Positions 27,192 through 36,010 of a stretch of DNA of 64,000 nucleotides are shown here, piece by piece. How positions within the stretch are numbered: the first letter of the stretch is position 1; every line of letters starts with the position of its first letter. The notes below the pieces were generated by a model, which was given only the letters and a program-made list of their open reading frames with translations, did no database searches and was not told the origin of the DNA. The stretch spans positions 100,357 through 164,356 of the forward strand of contig NZ_JANUSD010000014.1 of NCBI RefSeq assembly GCF_024793945.1, given 5' to 3'. The position numbers were made by a program, and so were the translations under genes. This DNA is from Emticicia fluvialis (GTDB lineage Bacteria; Bacteroidota; Bacteroidia; Cytophagales; Spirosomataceae).

Positions 27192-27887
27192 CTATAATCG
27201 ATACCCAATCGTAAAAGAAACATTACGGTTCTTATAGCTGTACACATCGGGGCCTGCCATATACTTATATTGCAGGTCTCTCAATCCTGATTCGTAATTT
27301 ACTCCAACAGTCCAAACCTTGTATTCTATCCCAAATCCGGTGCTTATGCCATGATCAAATCTGTTGATGACTGAATACTCAAAGGTTTTACGGGTTTGCG
27401 TCTCCTCAGATTTGTCAATTCCTATATATTGGCTTTTCAATTTATCGTTTCCGCCAGCTCCGTAAGCAGCATAGTAGCCGCCATTAACAAACAAGCGCAT
27501 GCCAGGGCTCAGGCTTAATTTATAAGCCAGCTTTATCGGCACTTGTACGTAGAGCTGGTCAATTGTGTTTTTATATTGGGTAGTGGGCGGGTTTGCAGAC
27601 CCAACCCAAATTTCTTCCCCTTTGTAAACCACACCTTTGGTGGTAAACATCAGCTCAGACTGAACATAAATGCCTCCTTTAAGTTGGTATTCGCCGGTTA
27701 TACCTGCCTGAAACCCGGCCTTTGGATTATTCTCACTATAAGCATAAGGTGTAAAAGTAGATGTTGAAAGGTTAAGCCCTGCTTTGACACCGTAACTGGG
27801 TTTTTTCTGCGCCCGGGCATCAAATGAATAACTGAAACCTGCCAGTAAAAACAGGCTGATTAGTAAAAGAATTTTTTGCTTTTTCAT
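27192..27887 (-). CDS. Outer-membrane beta-barrel (porin-family, OMP_b-brl type) protein
   Basis: A start at 27887 (MKKQKILLLISLF...) gives a normal signal peptide ending near DARAQ and 231 residues. An in-frame ATG 75 nt upstream would put a hydrophilic extension before the signal and coincides with a -7 promoter element, so it is rejected. The mature protein opens with YGVKAGLNLSTST and continues with alternating strands (GFQAGITGEYQL, IYVQSELMFTTKG, GISTGFGIEYK, VSFTIGYRL), matching the PF13568 eight-strand barrels. These are abundant in Bacteroidota and mostly uncharacterised. Confidence 0.85.
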   Translation of the reverse strand: MKKQKILLLISLFLLAGFSYSFDARAQKKPSYGVKAGLNLSTSTFTPYAYSENNPKAGFQAGITGEYQLKGGIYVQSELMFTTKGVVYKGEEIWVGSANPPTTQYKNTIDQLYVQVPIKLAYKLSLSPGMRLFVNGGYYAAYGAGGNDKLKSQYIGIDKSEETQTRKTFEYSVINRFDHGISTGFGIEYKVWTVGVNYESGLRDLQYKYMAGPDVYSYKNRNVSFTIGYRL

Positions 27888-27959
27888 AAATGATTGTGAA
27901 AGTGAGTTATGCAGAAAGTGAAGCCTGAAATTGCGTTCAGAAGGTATCAGGTAATTCAT

Positions 27960-27967
27960 CAAAGTTA
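27960..27967 (-). promoter_or_regulatory. -7 element (TAACTTTG) upstream of the OMP gene
   Basis: Exact TAnnTTTG match on the minus strand. It would start transcription near 27953 with a leader of about 65 nt, and argues against the more upstream start codon. The -33 region is weak. Confidence 0.4.
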
Positions 27968-28057
27968 ACGCAATTTTCAGGATTTAACCTATACATTGAA
28001 TTATACCTGATGATTACGCCATTTAACAGATGATTATTGCCTGTTGACCTAAAATTG

Positions 28058-28088
28058 TTTCATCCTGAAATCTGTAATCTTAGTTTTG
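28058..28088 (+). promoter_or_regulatory. Promoter for the ABC exporter/LytS-LytTR operon
   Basis: TTTC, a 19-nt spacer and TAGTTTTG give an exact -7 match and a one-mismatch -33 box. The start codon lies 21 nt beyond the -7 box, implying a short leader. Confidence 0.55.
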
Positions 28089-28108
28089 AGTAAACAAAAG
28101 AAGCTATT

Positions 28109-29014
28109 ATGACCACTATTCAAGTATCTAATGTGTCGCATCAGTTTGCCAATCGCGAATATGTGCTGAACGACATCAGCCTGAGCGTAAAAGAGGGTAG
28201 TATCTATGGTTTTCTGGGGCCAAACGGAGCCGGAAAGACCACCACCCTCAGGCTTATTCTCGGGCTGTTGAAAAAACAGAAGGGAGAAATTGAAATTTTC
28301 GGAAAACCCTTTGAAGCCAACCGGCTGGATATACTGGCCAGGCTGGGTTCGCTCATTGAGAGTCCGTCTTTGTACGGGCATCTTTCCGCTACCGAAAACC
28401 TGAAGGTATGGCAGAGGGTGTATCAGTCGCCTGAAAACCGTATTCCCGAAGTGCTGCAACTGGTAGGGCTGGGGCATACCGGCAGTAAGAAAGCCGGTCA
28501 GTTCTCGTTGGGTATGAAACAACGGCTGGGTATTGCCGTTGCCTTGTTGCACAGCCCGTCTTTATTGATTCTCGACGAACCCACCAACGGCCTGGACCCC
28601 AGCGGTATTGTTGAAATGCGTGAGCTTTTGCGCACACTGAACCAGAATCAGGGTATTACCATTATTATTTCAAGCCACTTGCTGGCAGAAATTGAAAAAC
28701 TGGTAACAGATGTAGGTATTATTCATAAAGGCAAAATGCTGTTTGAAAGCTCACTGGCCGACCTCATGAAACGCCAGCAACAGGCATCCGTCATTTATTT
28801 TGATACCGATAACAACACCGGCGCCTTGCAATTGTTACAAGAGCGCAACATGGCCGCCCGTATTGTAAAAGACCGCCTGGAGGTAGACAACCTGGCAAAA
28901 CCAGGTATTGCGCAAATTAACCGGGCATTGGTTGAAAACAGCATAGAGGTTTATGGTATACAGACCTATGCGAATGACCTTGAAAGTATTTTTATGAACC
29001 TAACCAGTAACTGA
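28109..29014 (+). CDS. ABC transporter ATP-binding protein (drug/peptide-export type)
   Basis: The 301-residue protein has Walker A GPNGAGKTT (37-45), the ABC signature as FSLGMKQRL, Walker B LLILDEPTNGLDP and a switch His in IIISSHLLAE. The C-terminal 80 residues form the extra domain typical of BcrA/CcmA-like exporters. It pairs with the permease that begins 2 nt after its stop. Together with the LytS/LytTR pair in the same operon it resembles systems that sense and export membrane-active peptides such as bacitracin-like antibiotics; that role is inferred from context. Confidence 0.93.
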   Translation: MTTIQVSNVSHQFANREYVLNDISLSVKEGSIYGFLGPNGAGKTTTLRLILGLLKKQKGEIEIFGKPFEANRLDILARLGSLIESPSLYGHLSATENLKVWQRVYQSPENRIPEVLQLVGLGHTGSKKAGQFSLGMKQRLGIAVALLHSPSLLILDEPTNGLDPSGIVEMRELLRTLNQNQGITIIISSHLLAEIEKLVTDVGIIHKGKMLFESSLADLMKRQQQASVIYFDTDNNTGALQLLQERNMAARIVKDRLEVDNLAKPGIAQINRALVENSIEVYGIQTYANDLESIFMNLTSN

Positions 29015-29016
29015 TA

Positions 29017-29799
29017 ATGCAAATATTTATACATAGTTTTCAGAGCGAATGGCTCAAAAAGAAAGGTACGCTGGCGTTTTGGCTGGTATTTGTGGGGGCA
29101 TTCTTTATTCCGCTCATTTTTACGTGCAGAGGGTTGTTTTATCCTGCAGATTTTCTGGCAGAGGCCAAAACGCCGGTTTTCTGGGATGTGCTGCAAAGAC
29201 GCAGCTGGCAGTTTATGGCCATATTTTTGCTGCCCATGGGTGTTATTCTTTCTACAAGCCTGATAACCCAGCTGGAGTTCAGAAACAATACCTGGAAACA
29301 ACTACACACCACTCCGCAGAGCTACACAACCGTTTTCTTCAGCAAGTTTGCAGTAATAATTGTAATGCTCTTGCAGTTTTTTGTGCTCTTCAATATTGGT
29401 ATTTATCTGTCGGCGCTTATTCCTTCTTTAGTTCGTGGCAATACCGATTTTTTCAAGCATGACTTTCCATTGCTTACCATGCTTGAGAACACCTCCTTTT
29501 ATTTTCTTGACTGCCTGCCTATTGTGGCCATTCAGTATCTGGTAAGTTTGCAGTTTAAAAATTTTCTGGTGCCTTTTAGTGTGGGTATAGGTCTATTGCT
29601 GACAGCCTTAATTGGTCTGCAATGGAAATACGGTTATACCATACCATATACTTACACGCAATATTACCTGTTTTCGGGCGGTAACCAGGGCAGCCCCAGG
29701 CCTCCACAGGTAAATTTTCATTACTGGGCATTAGGATATTTTATTGGGTTTACTTTGTTGGGATATTTACTGTATATTTCAAAAAAAGAAAAAGGCTGA
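29017..29799 (+). CDS. ABC-2-type permease
   Basis: The 260-residue protein has six predicted membrane helices, opening with the FQSEWLKKKGTLAFWLVFVG segment typical of ABC-2 permeases, in which a short amphipathic stretch precedes helix 1. It has no ATPase motif of its own and begins 2 nt after the ATP-binding gene. The histidine kinase gene starts 4 nt after its stop. The partners would form a homodimeric or heteromeric exporter. Confidence 0.85.
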   Translation: MQIFIHSFQSEWLKKKGTLAFWLVFVGAFFIPLIFTCRGLFYPADFLAEAKTPVFWDVLQRRSWQFMAIFLLPMGVILSTSLITQLEFRNNTWKQLHTTPQSYTTVFFSKFAVIIVMLLQFFVLFNIGIYLSALIPSLVRGNTDFFKHDFPLLTMLENTSFYFLDCLPIVAIQYLVSLQFKNFLVPFSVGIGLLLTALIGLQWKYGYTIPYTYTQYYLFSGGNQGSPRPPQVNFHYWALGYFIGFTLLGYLLYISKKEKG

Positions 29800-29803
29800 G
29801 CCA

Positions 29804-30865
29804 ATGAAAAAAATAGTGGTAATGGCTTTACACGCAGGCTATTGGATATTGTATCTTTTCCTGTTGTTTATCATTATTTTGTGCTTGCAGGTGGGCGCAA
29901 AAATGAAAACCATACCACTTTTTACCGATTTCTCTTTTACTGTTTTTATGGCATCTTTTACCTTATTGCCTGCCATTTTGGGCTTTTATGTCTTTTATCA
30001 CCTGTTGTTTGATAAATTTCTGATACGCCGGAATATCCTGCTTCTCTTTGTAACGGGTATTCTGGCGGCCATTGGTATCAGCTTTTTTAGTGCTGCGGTT
30101 ATGTCTGTTTTGCACAACTATAAAATAGGACCCGGGGTTTTTAGCGAAAACTACGTGGCCATAGTTACGATACTAACCGTGATCACAATAATTGCTATTC
30201 TCAACGGCGGAATGGGGCTGCTGACCAGAGGGTTTATCAGGTGGTATGCCGAACTGAAATGGAAAGAAGAACTGACACGCAAGCACTTTGAGATGGAGCT
30301 TGCCCTGATAAAGTCTCAGATAAGCCCGCATTTTTTGTTCAATACCCTTAATAATATAGACGTACTCATAACCAAAAATGCCGGCCAGGCCTCATTATAC
30401 CTCAATAAGTTGTCGGGCATTATGCGCTTTATGCTTTACGAAACCAAGACCGAAAGGATTTTGCTGAGCAGAGAACTGATTAACATTGAGCAGTATATTG
30501 ACTTGCAGAGGATAAGAACTGCCAACCCGAATTATGTCATTTTCAGGGTTGCGGGTAGGGCAGACCAGGTTGAAATATCACCGATGATTCTGCTGCCTTT
30601 TATTGAGAATGCATTTAAACATGCCGACAATAAGAAAAATGAAAATGTAATCAGAATCAGTATTGAGGTAAAGGAACAGGCACTGATTTTTGATTGCGAA
30701 AACAGGTACTCAGTTTCCGGGCTGAAGCAGGAGTACGGGGGCTTGGGTAATGAGTTAATCAGTAAAAGGCTGGAATTGCTGTATCCCGGCAGGCATACCC
30801 TGGCAATCAATAAAACCACCGATATTTATTCTGTAAAATTGGAATTGAGTATTTATGAAGATTAG
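29804..30865 (+). CDS. LytS/YehU-family sensor histidine kinase
   Basis: A start at 29804, 4 nt after the permease stop, gives 353 residues; an earlier ATG at 29744 lies inside the permease gene and is less likely. Four membrane helices occupy roughly residues 1-150, followed by a short coil and the His_kinase domain: KSQISPHFLFNTLNNID with the phosphoacceptor His, then an HATPase N-box (PFIENAFKHA) and GGLGNELISKRL. It lacks a periplasmic sensor domain, so it may sense through its membrane part or the co-encoded transporter. It overlaps its response regulator gene by 11 nt. Confidence 0.92.
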   Translation: MKKIVVMALHAGYWILYLFLLFIIILCLQVGAKMKTIPLFTDFSFTVFMASFTLLPAILGFYVFYHLLFDKFLIRRNILLLFVTGILAAIGISFFSAAVMSVLHNYKIGPGVFSENYVAIVTILTVITIIAILNGGMGLLTRGFIRWYAELKWKEELTRKHFEMELALIKSQISPHFLFNTLNNIDVLITKNAGQASLYLNKLSGIMRFMLYETKTERILLSRELINIEQYIDLQRIRTANPNYVIFRVAGRADQVEISPMILLPFIENAFKHADNKKNENVIRISIEVKEQALIFDCENRYSVSGLKQEYGGLGNELISKRLELLYPGRHTLAINKTTDIYSVKLELSIYED

Positions 30866-31550
30866 CTGTATAATAGTTGAAGACGAGCCACTGGCCGCAG
30901 AGCGGTTGCAAAATTATGTGAAAAAACTGCCATTTTTGCATTTGTCGGGTATGTTTGACAATGCCCTTGATGCACTGGTTTTTCTGAAATCGCAATCGGT
31001 TGACCTCTTGTTTCTGGATATTAATCTGGGCGATTTTTCGGGGATACGTCTACTGGAAACCGCTAATCTAAAAAGCCGTGTAATTTTGACCACAGCCTAC
31101 CATGAATACGCCATTAAGGGCTTCGACCTGAAAGTGTCTGACTACCTCTTGAAACCTTTTACTTTTGAGCGCTTTGTGCAGGCCGTTGAACGTGTGCAGG
31201 AATATTTTACAAAGCAGGAGCCGCCTCAACCCATAAAGTTTATCTTTGTTAAAACTGAATACAGGCTTGAAAAAATTATGTTCGATGAGCTATTGTTTAT
31301 AGAAGGCAAAGGAGATTACAGGCAGATTCATACCAAAACCAGAAAGATTATGACCTTACAGACTTTTACTGATTTTGAACAGGACATACCGCCTGCCATT
31401 GTCTGTCGCGTGCATAAGTCGTATATGGTTGCTATTGACAAAATAGATTCAATTGAAAAAGACCGAATCAGGATACAAAACACCCTTATTCCGATTTCAG
31501 ATAGTTATCGTCAGGGTTTTTATGAGCTTATTCATCAGTCTATAAAGTAG
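30855..31550 (+). CDS. LytTR-family response regulator
   Basis: The 231-residue protein has a receiver domain (EDEPLAAERL acidic pocket, phosphoacceptor D55 in LLFLDINLG, switch Thr in ILTTAYHEYAIKGF, Lys in LLKPF) and a C-terminal LytTR DNA-binding domain (about 125-228; GDYRQIHT, VHKSYMVAIDKI). It is the partner of the overlapping LytS-like kinase and probably regulates this ABC operon. LytTR proteins bind direct repeats; none stands out in the short leader before 28109. Confidence 0.93.
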   Translation: MKISCIIVEDEPLAAERLQNYVKKLPFLHLSGMFDNALDALVFLKSQSVDLLFLDINLGDFSGIRLLETANLKSRVILTTAYHEYAIKGFDLKVSDYLLKPFTFERFVQAVERVQEYFTKQEPPQPIKFIFVKTEYRLEKIMFDELLFIEGKGDYRQIHTKTRKIMTLQTFTDFEQDIPPAIVCRVHKSYMVAIDKIDSIEKDRIRIQNTLIPISDSYRQGFYELIHQSIK

Positions 31551-31644
31551 GTTAATGTAAGTAAACTATGGGTTTCTAAAATGGCATTTTTCTTTCTGGC
31601 TCAAAATGTCAGCAACTTGTCTGTTTCATTCCAATTCTTTGGCA

Positions 31645-31652
31645 TAATTTTG
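31645..31652 (+). promoter_or_regulatory. -7 element (TAATTTTG) upstream of the DinB-like gene
   Basis: Exact TAnnTTTG match about 100 nt before the start codon; no clear -33 box. The 200-bp gap before the DinB-like gene contains no other recognisable element. Confidence 0.35.
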
Positions 31653-31751
31653 CTGCTGTAATGAAGGTTTTATGGCTGCTACAAAAATTGTTTTTCTGAT
31701 TATACCCGAAAGCTATAATAGTATTTTAAAGGAATCAATCACATACAAAAA

Positions 31752-32267
31752 ATGACAAAAGCTGAAATTTACCCAATGCCCGAGTTTTTTGACAGATACA
31801 TTCATCTGGCCGATGATGTGGAATTGAACGAAGCCCTGGAGACCAGCCGGGATGAACTCGATAATCTTCCCATAGACTTATGGAAAAGCATTGGCGACAA
31901 GGTGTATGCGCCCGGCAAATGGACAATCAGAGATATTCTGCAACACATGATAGACACTGAAAGGATTTTTGCCTGCCGTGCCTTATGCTTTGCACGTGGA
32001 GAAACCGCCCGGATGCCGTCTTTTGACGAAGAAGAATATGCAAGAAATACGATAGCCAATGAGCGCAGCTTTGATGACCTGCTAACCGAGTTTAAGTTGG
32101 TGAGAGAAACTTCTATTATGCTTTTCAAATCATTTACCGACGAGATGCTGCTCCGTTCAGGGTTATCATTCAGAGGTACATACTCTGTGCTGGCCATTGG
32201 GTTTATTATGGTTGGGCACCAGCGCTGGCATTTGAATATCATAAAAGAACGTTACGAAACCTTGTAG
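31752..32267 (+). CDS. DinB-like (DinB_2) four-helix metal-binding protein
   Basis: The 171-residue protein is a DinB/YfiT-like four-helix bundle. The metal-binding His triad is visible as H65 (ILQHMIDTER), H156 and H160 (VGHQRWH). The APGKWTIRDILQHM segment is typical of the Bacteroidota DinB_2 branch. Members include thiol S-transferases acting with bacillithiol or mycothiol and many uncharacterised proteins. It is a single-gene unit converging on the NRPS-like gene with 22 nt between stops. Substrate unknown. Confidence 0.88.
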   Translation: MTKAEIYPMPEFFDRYIHLADDVELNEALETSRDELDNLPIDLWKSIGDKVYAPGKWTIRDILQHMIDTERIFACRALCFARGETARMPSFDEEEYARNTIANERSFDDLLTEFKLVRETSIMLFKSFTDEMLLRSGLSFRGTYSVLAIGFIMVGHQRWHLNIIKERYETL

Positions 32268-32289
32268 TCGGGCGGGTAAAAAGGGGGCT

Positions 32290-34845
32290 TCAATGCGCTT
32301 GTTCAATTTTCGGGCTGGTTTTATAAATGGTTTCTACCAGATGTTTGATAACAACGGGGGCATTATGTTCATCCAGCATATCTAAATGCCCGCCAATCAG
32401 GCTGATGGTATGTATTTCGCTAAAATAGGGTTTCCAGGGCGAGCCACTTGGGTCGTAGTAAGAGCCATCACAGCCATAATACCATAAAGGAGCATCTATC
32501 GGGCTTGCCTCCAGTTGGTAATAATGGTACCATAAAAGCGATGGAATAAAGATTTTGATATTCAGGCGCTCTTCCAGCCCATAAACCAGTTTTCTTGCCA
32601 GTGCTGAGCGAACATACACCATTCTTAAACCATACTGTATAAAATCGCCCCTTTCCAGAAAATCTTTTGTTCTTTTAAAGAAACTGTCTTTGGGGAACAC
32701 CGTATTCATTTTTGGCAAGCCTTCTACGACTCCCAGGTAAAGATAGTTTTGCAGCTGTCGGGCGGTGATGATTTTATTCATTAAAAGCCCCCCGGTACAA
32801 ATACCCAGATACCCCACATTGGGTTGGTTGTAGTCAGGCATCTGCTCAAATATTTTCTTAATGGCGTAGTCCCAGTTGCGGTCTCTGGCAGCTAACAATG
32901 AAAAATCAGGATAGCTTATGATATTGATGCTTACGTGTTCAGACAAATTATTGAGAAATACCCTTGTGCTTTCCGTTATTCCGATAACCGCCGGAAAAAC
33001 ATAAATACGATAAACAGATTTGTCTTTTATCTGAATATCCATCGCCTTTAAAATACCATAAATCTCGCCGGGTGTCATAGCTCCATGAATCCAGTCGGTG
33101 GGTAGGTTAGTATTTAAATCAGACTCTAACTGCACCAGAAAGTTAACGGCATTTACCGAATCACCACCTGCATTCTTCCACGAAACATCGTTATCGAACG
33201 ATTTTTTGTCCAGAATTTTACACCAGGTTTGTTTAAGCGTTTGGTACAGAAAATCTTCATTGGTGCCGGATGCATCCGTTTCACTAGCTTGTGTTGCATA
33301 TTTTTCAGCCAATGCTTTCAGCGCTTTGCTGTCGTTTTTAAAATTATGCAATGTGGGTAGATCATTAACCTGAATACACCTTTGAGGAATCATATATGCG
33401 GGTAATTGCTCTGCCAGCCATTCTTTCAGTATCGGTTCGGCGAGAATAGTTTTGCTGATAAAAAAAGCAAACAGCGCATTGTGCTGGCTTTGGGTGTGTA
33501 CTATCACACCGCAACGGTCAATGGCGGGGTGTTTCATTAATGCCCCTTCAATTTCGCTCAATTCAACTCGGTATCCGTTTATTTTAACCTGGTTATCCTT
33601 GCGACCAATAAATTCAAGCAATCCGTCCTGATTAATTCTTCCCAGGTCTCCGGTTCTGTAAGTTCTTATTTCCGGATGGGTGGGATCTGTGCTGAATGAT
33701 GTTCTGGTTTGATCAGCATTTTTCCAGTACCCCAACGATATGTAAGGGCTGCTAACGGTTATTTCTCCGGGTTCTCCATCAGGTACGGGTGTATTGCCTT
33801 CACCAACCAACAGCATTTTTCTGTCCTCAACAGAATACCCAAGTGGTATAAGTTCCTGACCGATAACCGTCTGATGATTAATAAACCACTGCCTGTAAAT
33901 GGTAGCAATTTCGGTAGCGCCAATGCCTACGTAAAGCAGGCAGTCAGCACCAAAAAATGACTTGTACAATGCTACATCGGCATTATAAATACGGTCTCCT
34001 GCCAGATAAATCAGCCGAACCGAGGAAAGGTCATCCTGTGCCGGATTCAGTTTCAGAAAAGTTCTGAAAATATTGGGGATGGAGTGGTAAACCGTGATGC
34101 CTTCCTGACGGATGAATTGGCTCAAATCATACAAGCCACCTTTTTTCAGGTTTTTGATAATCAGGGTGGTGCCGTTCAGTAAAGCGCCGTAAATGTCTCT
34201 GATGGCTCCGTTTACACTTGGCGAATACAGCAGCGTCAGGCGGTCGTTTTCGTTCAGATGCACAGAGTTGGTATATTGCATTACATCGTGCAGCAGATTT
34301 CGCTGGTTCTGATACACCCCTTTGGGTACACCTGTAGAACCGGAAGTGTAAATAATATATGCCAGGTCTTCTGCCTTGGCCGTGCATACAAACGTTTCTT
34401 CGGTTTTTGCCGTAAGCGCATCCATACAGATTGGATGGAATGCCCGATAAGAATCTGCCAGTTCAGCTAAAGTAATGACAGATTTTACCCCTGATTGTTC
34501 TATAATCAGACGGTTGCGGGCTTCAGGCAGGTCTATATCAAGTGGTACATACCCACAACCCGCCGCCAATGCGGCCAGCATGGCCACCGGAAAAAACACA
34601 TCATTAGGCAAGGCGATGCCAATGGGCTCTTTTTGGGTGCTTTGGCCTTTGATAACCCCTGCAAGCGTACAAGCTAACTGGTAGGTTGCCCGATAGCTTA
34701 ACTGAGCAGCATCTGATTGAAGCGCAATTTTATCAGGATTCCTTCTTACAACTTCTTCAAAGATTTTGAAAACTGGTAAGTCTAGCCAGGTTTGTTCAAA
34801 TTTCCTGAACTGTACATCTTCCGGGCCCTGGAAATCTAAGCTCAT
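32290..34845 (-). CDS. Single-module NRPS-like protein: adenylation, carrier and Cys-thioesterase domains
   Basis: The ATG at 34845 overlaps the stop of the URO-D gene (ATGA); 33 nt further upstream another ATG is possible. The 851 residues show: adenylation domain 1-510 (YTSGSTG 166-172, YRTGDLG near 396-402, GRKDNQVKINGYRVEL 414-429, Lys in NFKND near 503); carrier protein about 525-600 with phosphopantetheine Ser563 (GGDS); thioesterase about 612-840 with nucleophile elbow GICTGG (Cys683) and GGHLDML (His820). Cys replaces the usual Ser. By eye, the position equivalent to the amino-group-binding Asp of PheA is Asn212, so the substrate may not be an ordinary alpha-amino acid. There is no condensation domain, so it may dimerise, offload or cyclise one activated monomer. 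Confidence 0.88.
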   Translation of the reverse strand: MSLDFQGPEDVQFRKFEQTWLDLPVFKIFEEVVRRNPDKIALQSDAAQLSYRATYQLACTLAGVIKGQSTQKEPIGIALPNDVFFPVAMLAALAAGCGYVPLDIDLPEARNRLIIEQSGVKSVITLAELADSYRAFHPICMDALTAKTEETFVCTAKAEDLAYIIYTSGSTGVPKGVYQNQRNLLHDVMQYTNSVHLNENDRLTLLYSPSVNGAIRDIYGALLNGTTLIIKNLKKGGLYDLSQFIRQEGITVYHSIPNIFRTFLKLNPAQDDLSSVRLIYLAGDRIYNADVALYKSFFGADCLLYVGIGATEIATIYRQWFINHQTVIGQELIPLGYSVEDRKMLLVGEGNTPVPDGEPGEITVSSPYISLGYWKNADQTRTSFSTDPTHPEIRTYRTGDLGRINQDGLLEFIGRKDNQVKINGYRVELSEIEGALMKHPAIDRCGVIVHTQSQHNALFAFFISKTILAEPILKEWLAEQLPAYMIPQRCIQVNDLPTLHNFKNDSKALKALAEKYATQASETDASGTNEDFLYQTLKQTWCKILDKKSFDNDVSWKNAGGDSVNAVNFLVQLESDLNTNLPTDWIHGAMTPGEIYGILKAMDIQIKDKSVYRIYVFPAVIGITESTRVFLNNLSEHVSINIISYPDFSLLAARDRNWDYAIKKIFEQMPDYNQPNVGYLGICTGGLLMNKIITARQLQNYLYLGVVEGLPKMNTVFPKDSFFKRTKDFLERGDFIQYGLRMVYVRSALARKLVYGLEERLNIKIFIPSLLWYHYYQLEASPIDAPLWYYGCDGSYYDPSGSPWKPYFSEIHTISLIGGHLDMLDEHNAPVVIKHLVETIYKTSPKIEQAH

Positions 34846-35771
34846 AAACTTTTTATTGTTTTGGCAACGGCCATCCATTGTCTGATGCTTTCATCGGCGA
34901 AATCAAGCGGCAAAACGCAGCCGCAGGTAACTATATCGCCAGTACTTTTTTCATTAATGAGTTGCAGCATTTCGCTTTCTGTTTGGCATAGTGCCATTTC
35001 TGATGCAGGCAGCCCACATAATAAGCGGTTTGCTAATGGTTGCTTCCATGTTTCATCAATGTGGGTCTGGGTACTGTATTCGTAATGAATGTAACAATTG
35101 GCAGGTATATTGCTCAGTGAAAAGTAAACATCTTCGCCATGAATATGAAAAAAACTGAACTGAAGGTCTTTACAGGCATTGAGGCATTGGGTATCATAAG
35201 GCTCACCGAATAGTTTATAGGTTTCTTTAGGCAAAGCGCCATTGCGCATGTGCTGGGTAACAAAATAAATTCCTTTAGAACCCGCCGCAATCAGTTCATT
35301 AATTACATAGAGGGTGTTTTGGGTAATTCTTTCCAGACCTGCCTGTACCTCATCCGGGTTTGTTGCTACATGCTGCAGAAAGACAGGCAGCCCGGCCATT
35401 TGCACGGCCTGAGAAACCGGACAGAAAACCGTAGAAACAACTGGTGTGCCATTGGTGGTTTTATTGTAAACCTGGCGGCAGGCGCCTGCTATTTCTTGCA
35501 GCAACTGGGGTTTTGTTTGGGAGAAATCAGGAAGCCGGAGCCAGTCCTGCGGGCTGTTAATTATGGTTTTGGTAATAATGCGTCTACCCAGGTAGTCGCC
35601 ATTCCAGATGTCTTCTACACCGTGGCATACAGCCTGCCAGCTACCGGCCGGGGTAATTTTTATAAAATCGCAATTAAATTTTTGTTGAAACTCAAGCGTG
35701 CTTTGCGCCAGCGTTTCGGCCTTCTGGTCGGCAACCGGATGATGCTTCCAAAACGAAACAAGACTTTGCAT
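34842..35771 (-). CDS. Uroporphyrinogen decarboxylase (URO-D) superfamily protein, methyltransferase-like branch
   Basis: The 309-residue protein fits the URO-D superfamily in its shorter, corrinoid/thiol methyltransferase-like form: GDYLGRRIITKTI..DWLRLP, LQEIAGACRQVYN, VSTVFCPVSQAVQMAG and LIAAGSKGIYFVTQH. The metal-site region reads FHIHGED (His209, His211), where MtaA/MtbA-type enzymes have HxC, and CGCVLPLDFADE (Cys283, Cys285) near the end. It is not the haem enzyme HemE, whose substrate-binding N-terminal motif is missing. It is upstream of, and translationally coupled to, the NRPS-like gene, so it probably makes or modifies that enzyme's substrate or product. No corrinoid protein is encoded nearby. 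Confidence 0.8.
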   Translation of the reverse strand: MQSLVSFWKHHPVADQKAETLAQSTLEFQQKFNCDFIKITPAGSWQAVCHGVEDIWNGDYLGRRIITKTIINSPQDWLRLPDFSQTKPQLLQEIAGACRQVYNKTTNGTPVVSTVFCPVSQAVQMAGLPVFLQHVATNPDEVQAGLERITQNTLYVINELIAAGSKGIYFVTQHMRNGALPKETYKLFGEPYDTQCLNACKDLQFSFFHIHGEDVYFSLSNIPANCYIHYEYSTQTHIDETWKQPLANRLLCGLPASEMALCQTESEMLQLINEKSTGDIVTCGCVLPLDFADESIRQWMAVAKTIKSL

Positions 35772-35829
35772 GATATTTGGCTCGGAATAGGTTAAAGAGG
35801 CCTCAATAGTTTATAAAAGTGGCTAATTG

Positions 35830-35837
35830 CAAAAGTA
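35830..35837 (-). promoter_or_regulatory. -7 element (TACTTTTG) for the URO-D/NRPS-like operon
   Basis: Exact TAnnTTTG match on the minus strand with TTTT at the -33 position (19-nt spacing). It implies a leader of about 50 nt. Confidence 0.4.
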
Positions 35838-35956
35838 GAAATAATAAGGATTATTAAAAACTGAAAAGTAAAGCGGTAATACTGCATAAAAGCAGGCCTT
35901 TGGCCGATTAAAATAAATAATATCTTAGGCTTTTACTTTTATTTGTTGTAATGCAT

Positions 35957-35964
35957 TATTTTTG
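35957..35964 (+). promoter_or_regulatory. -7 element (TATTTTTG) for the small lipoprotein gene
   Basis: Exact TAnnTTTG match 47 nt before the lipoprotein start at 36011. It lies downstream of an alternative in-frame ATG at 35951, which supports the later start. Confidence 0.4.
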
Positions 35965-36010
35965 CCTGATTGCGTATCCAATAAAAAATAAACCTCCTTC
36001 GTTTGCTGTT

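Noticed and set aside
34842..35771. URO-D protein as haem enzyme HemE
   Set aside because: It lacks the HemE N-terminal substrate-binding motif and is too short; the C-terminal Cys/His pattern fits the methyltransferase-like branch better.
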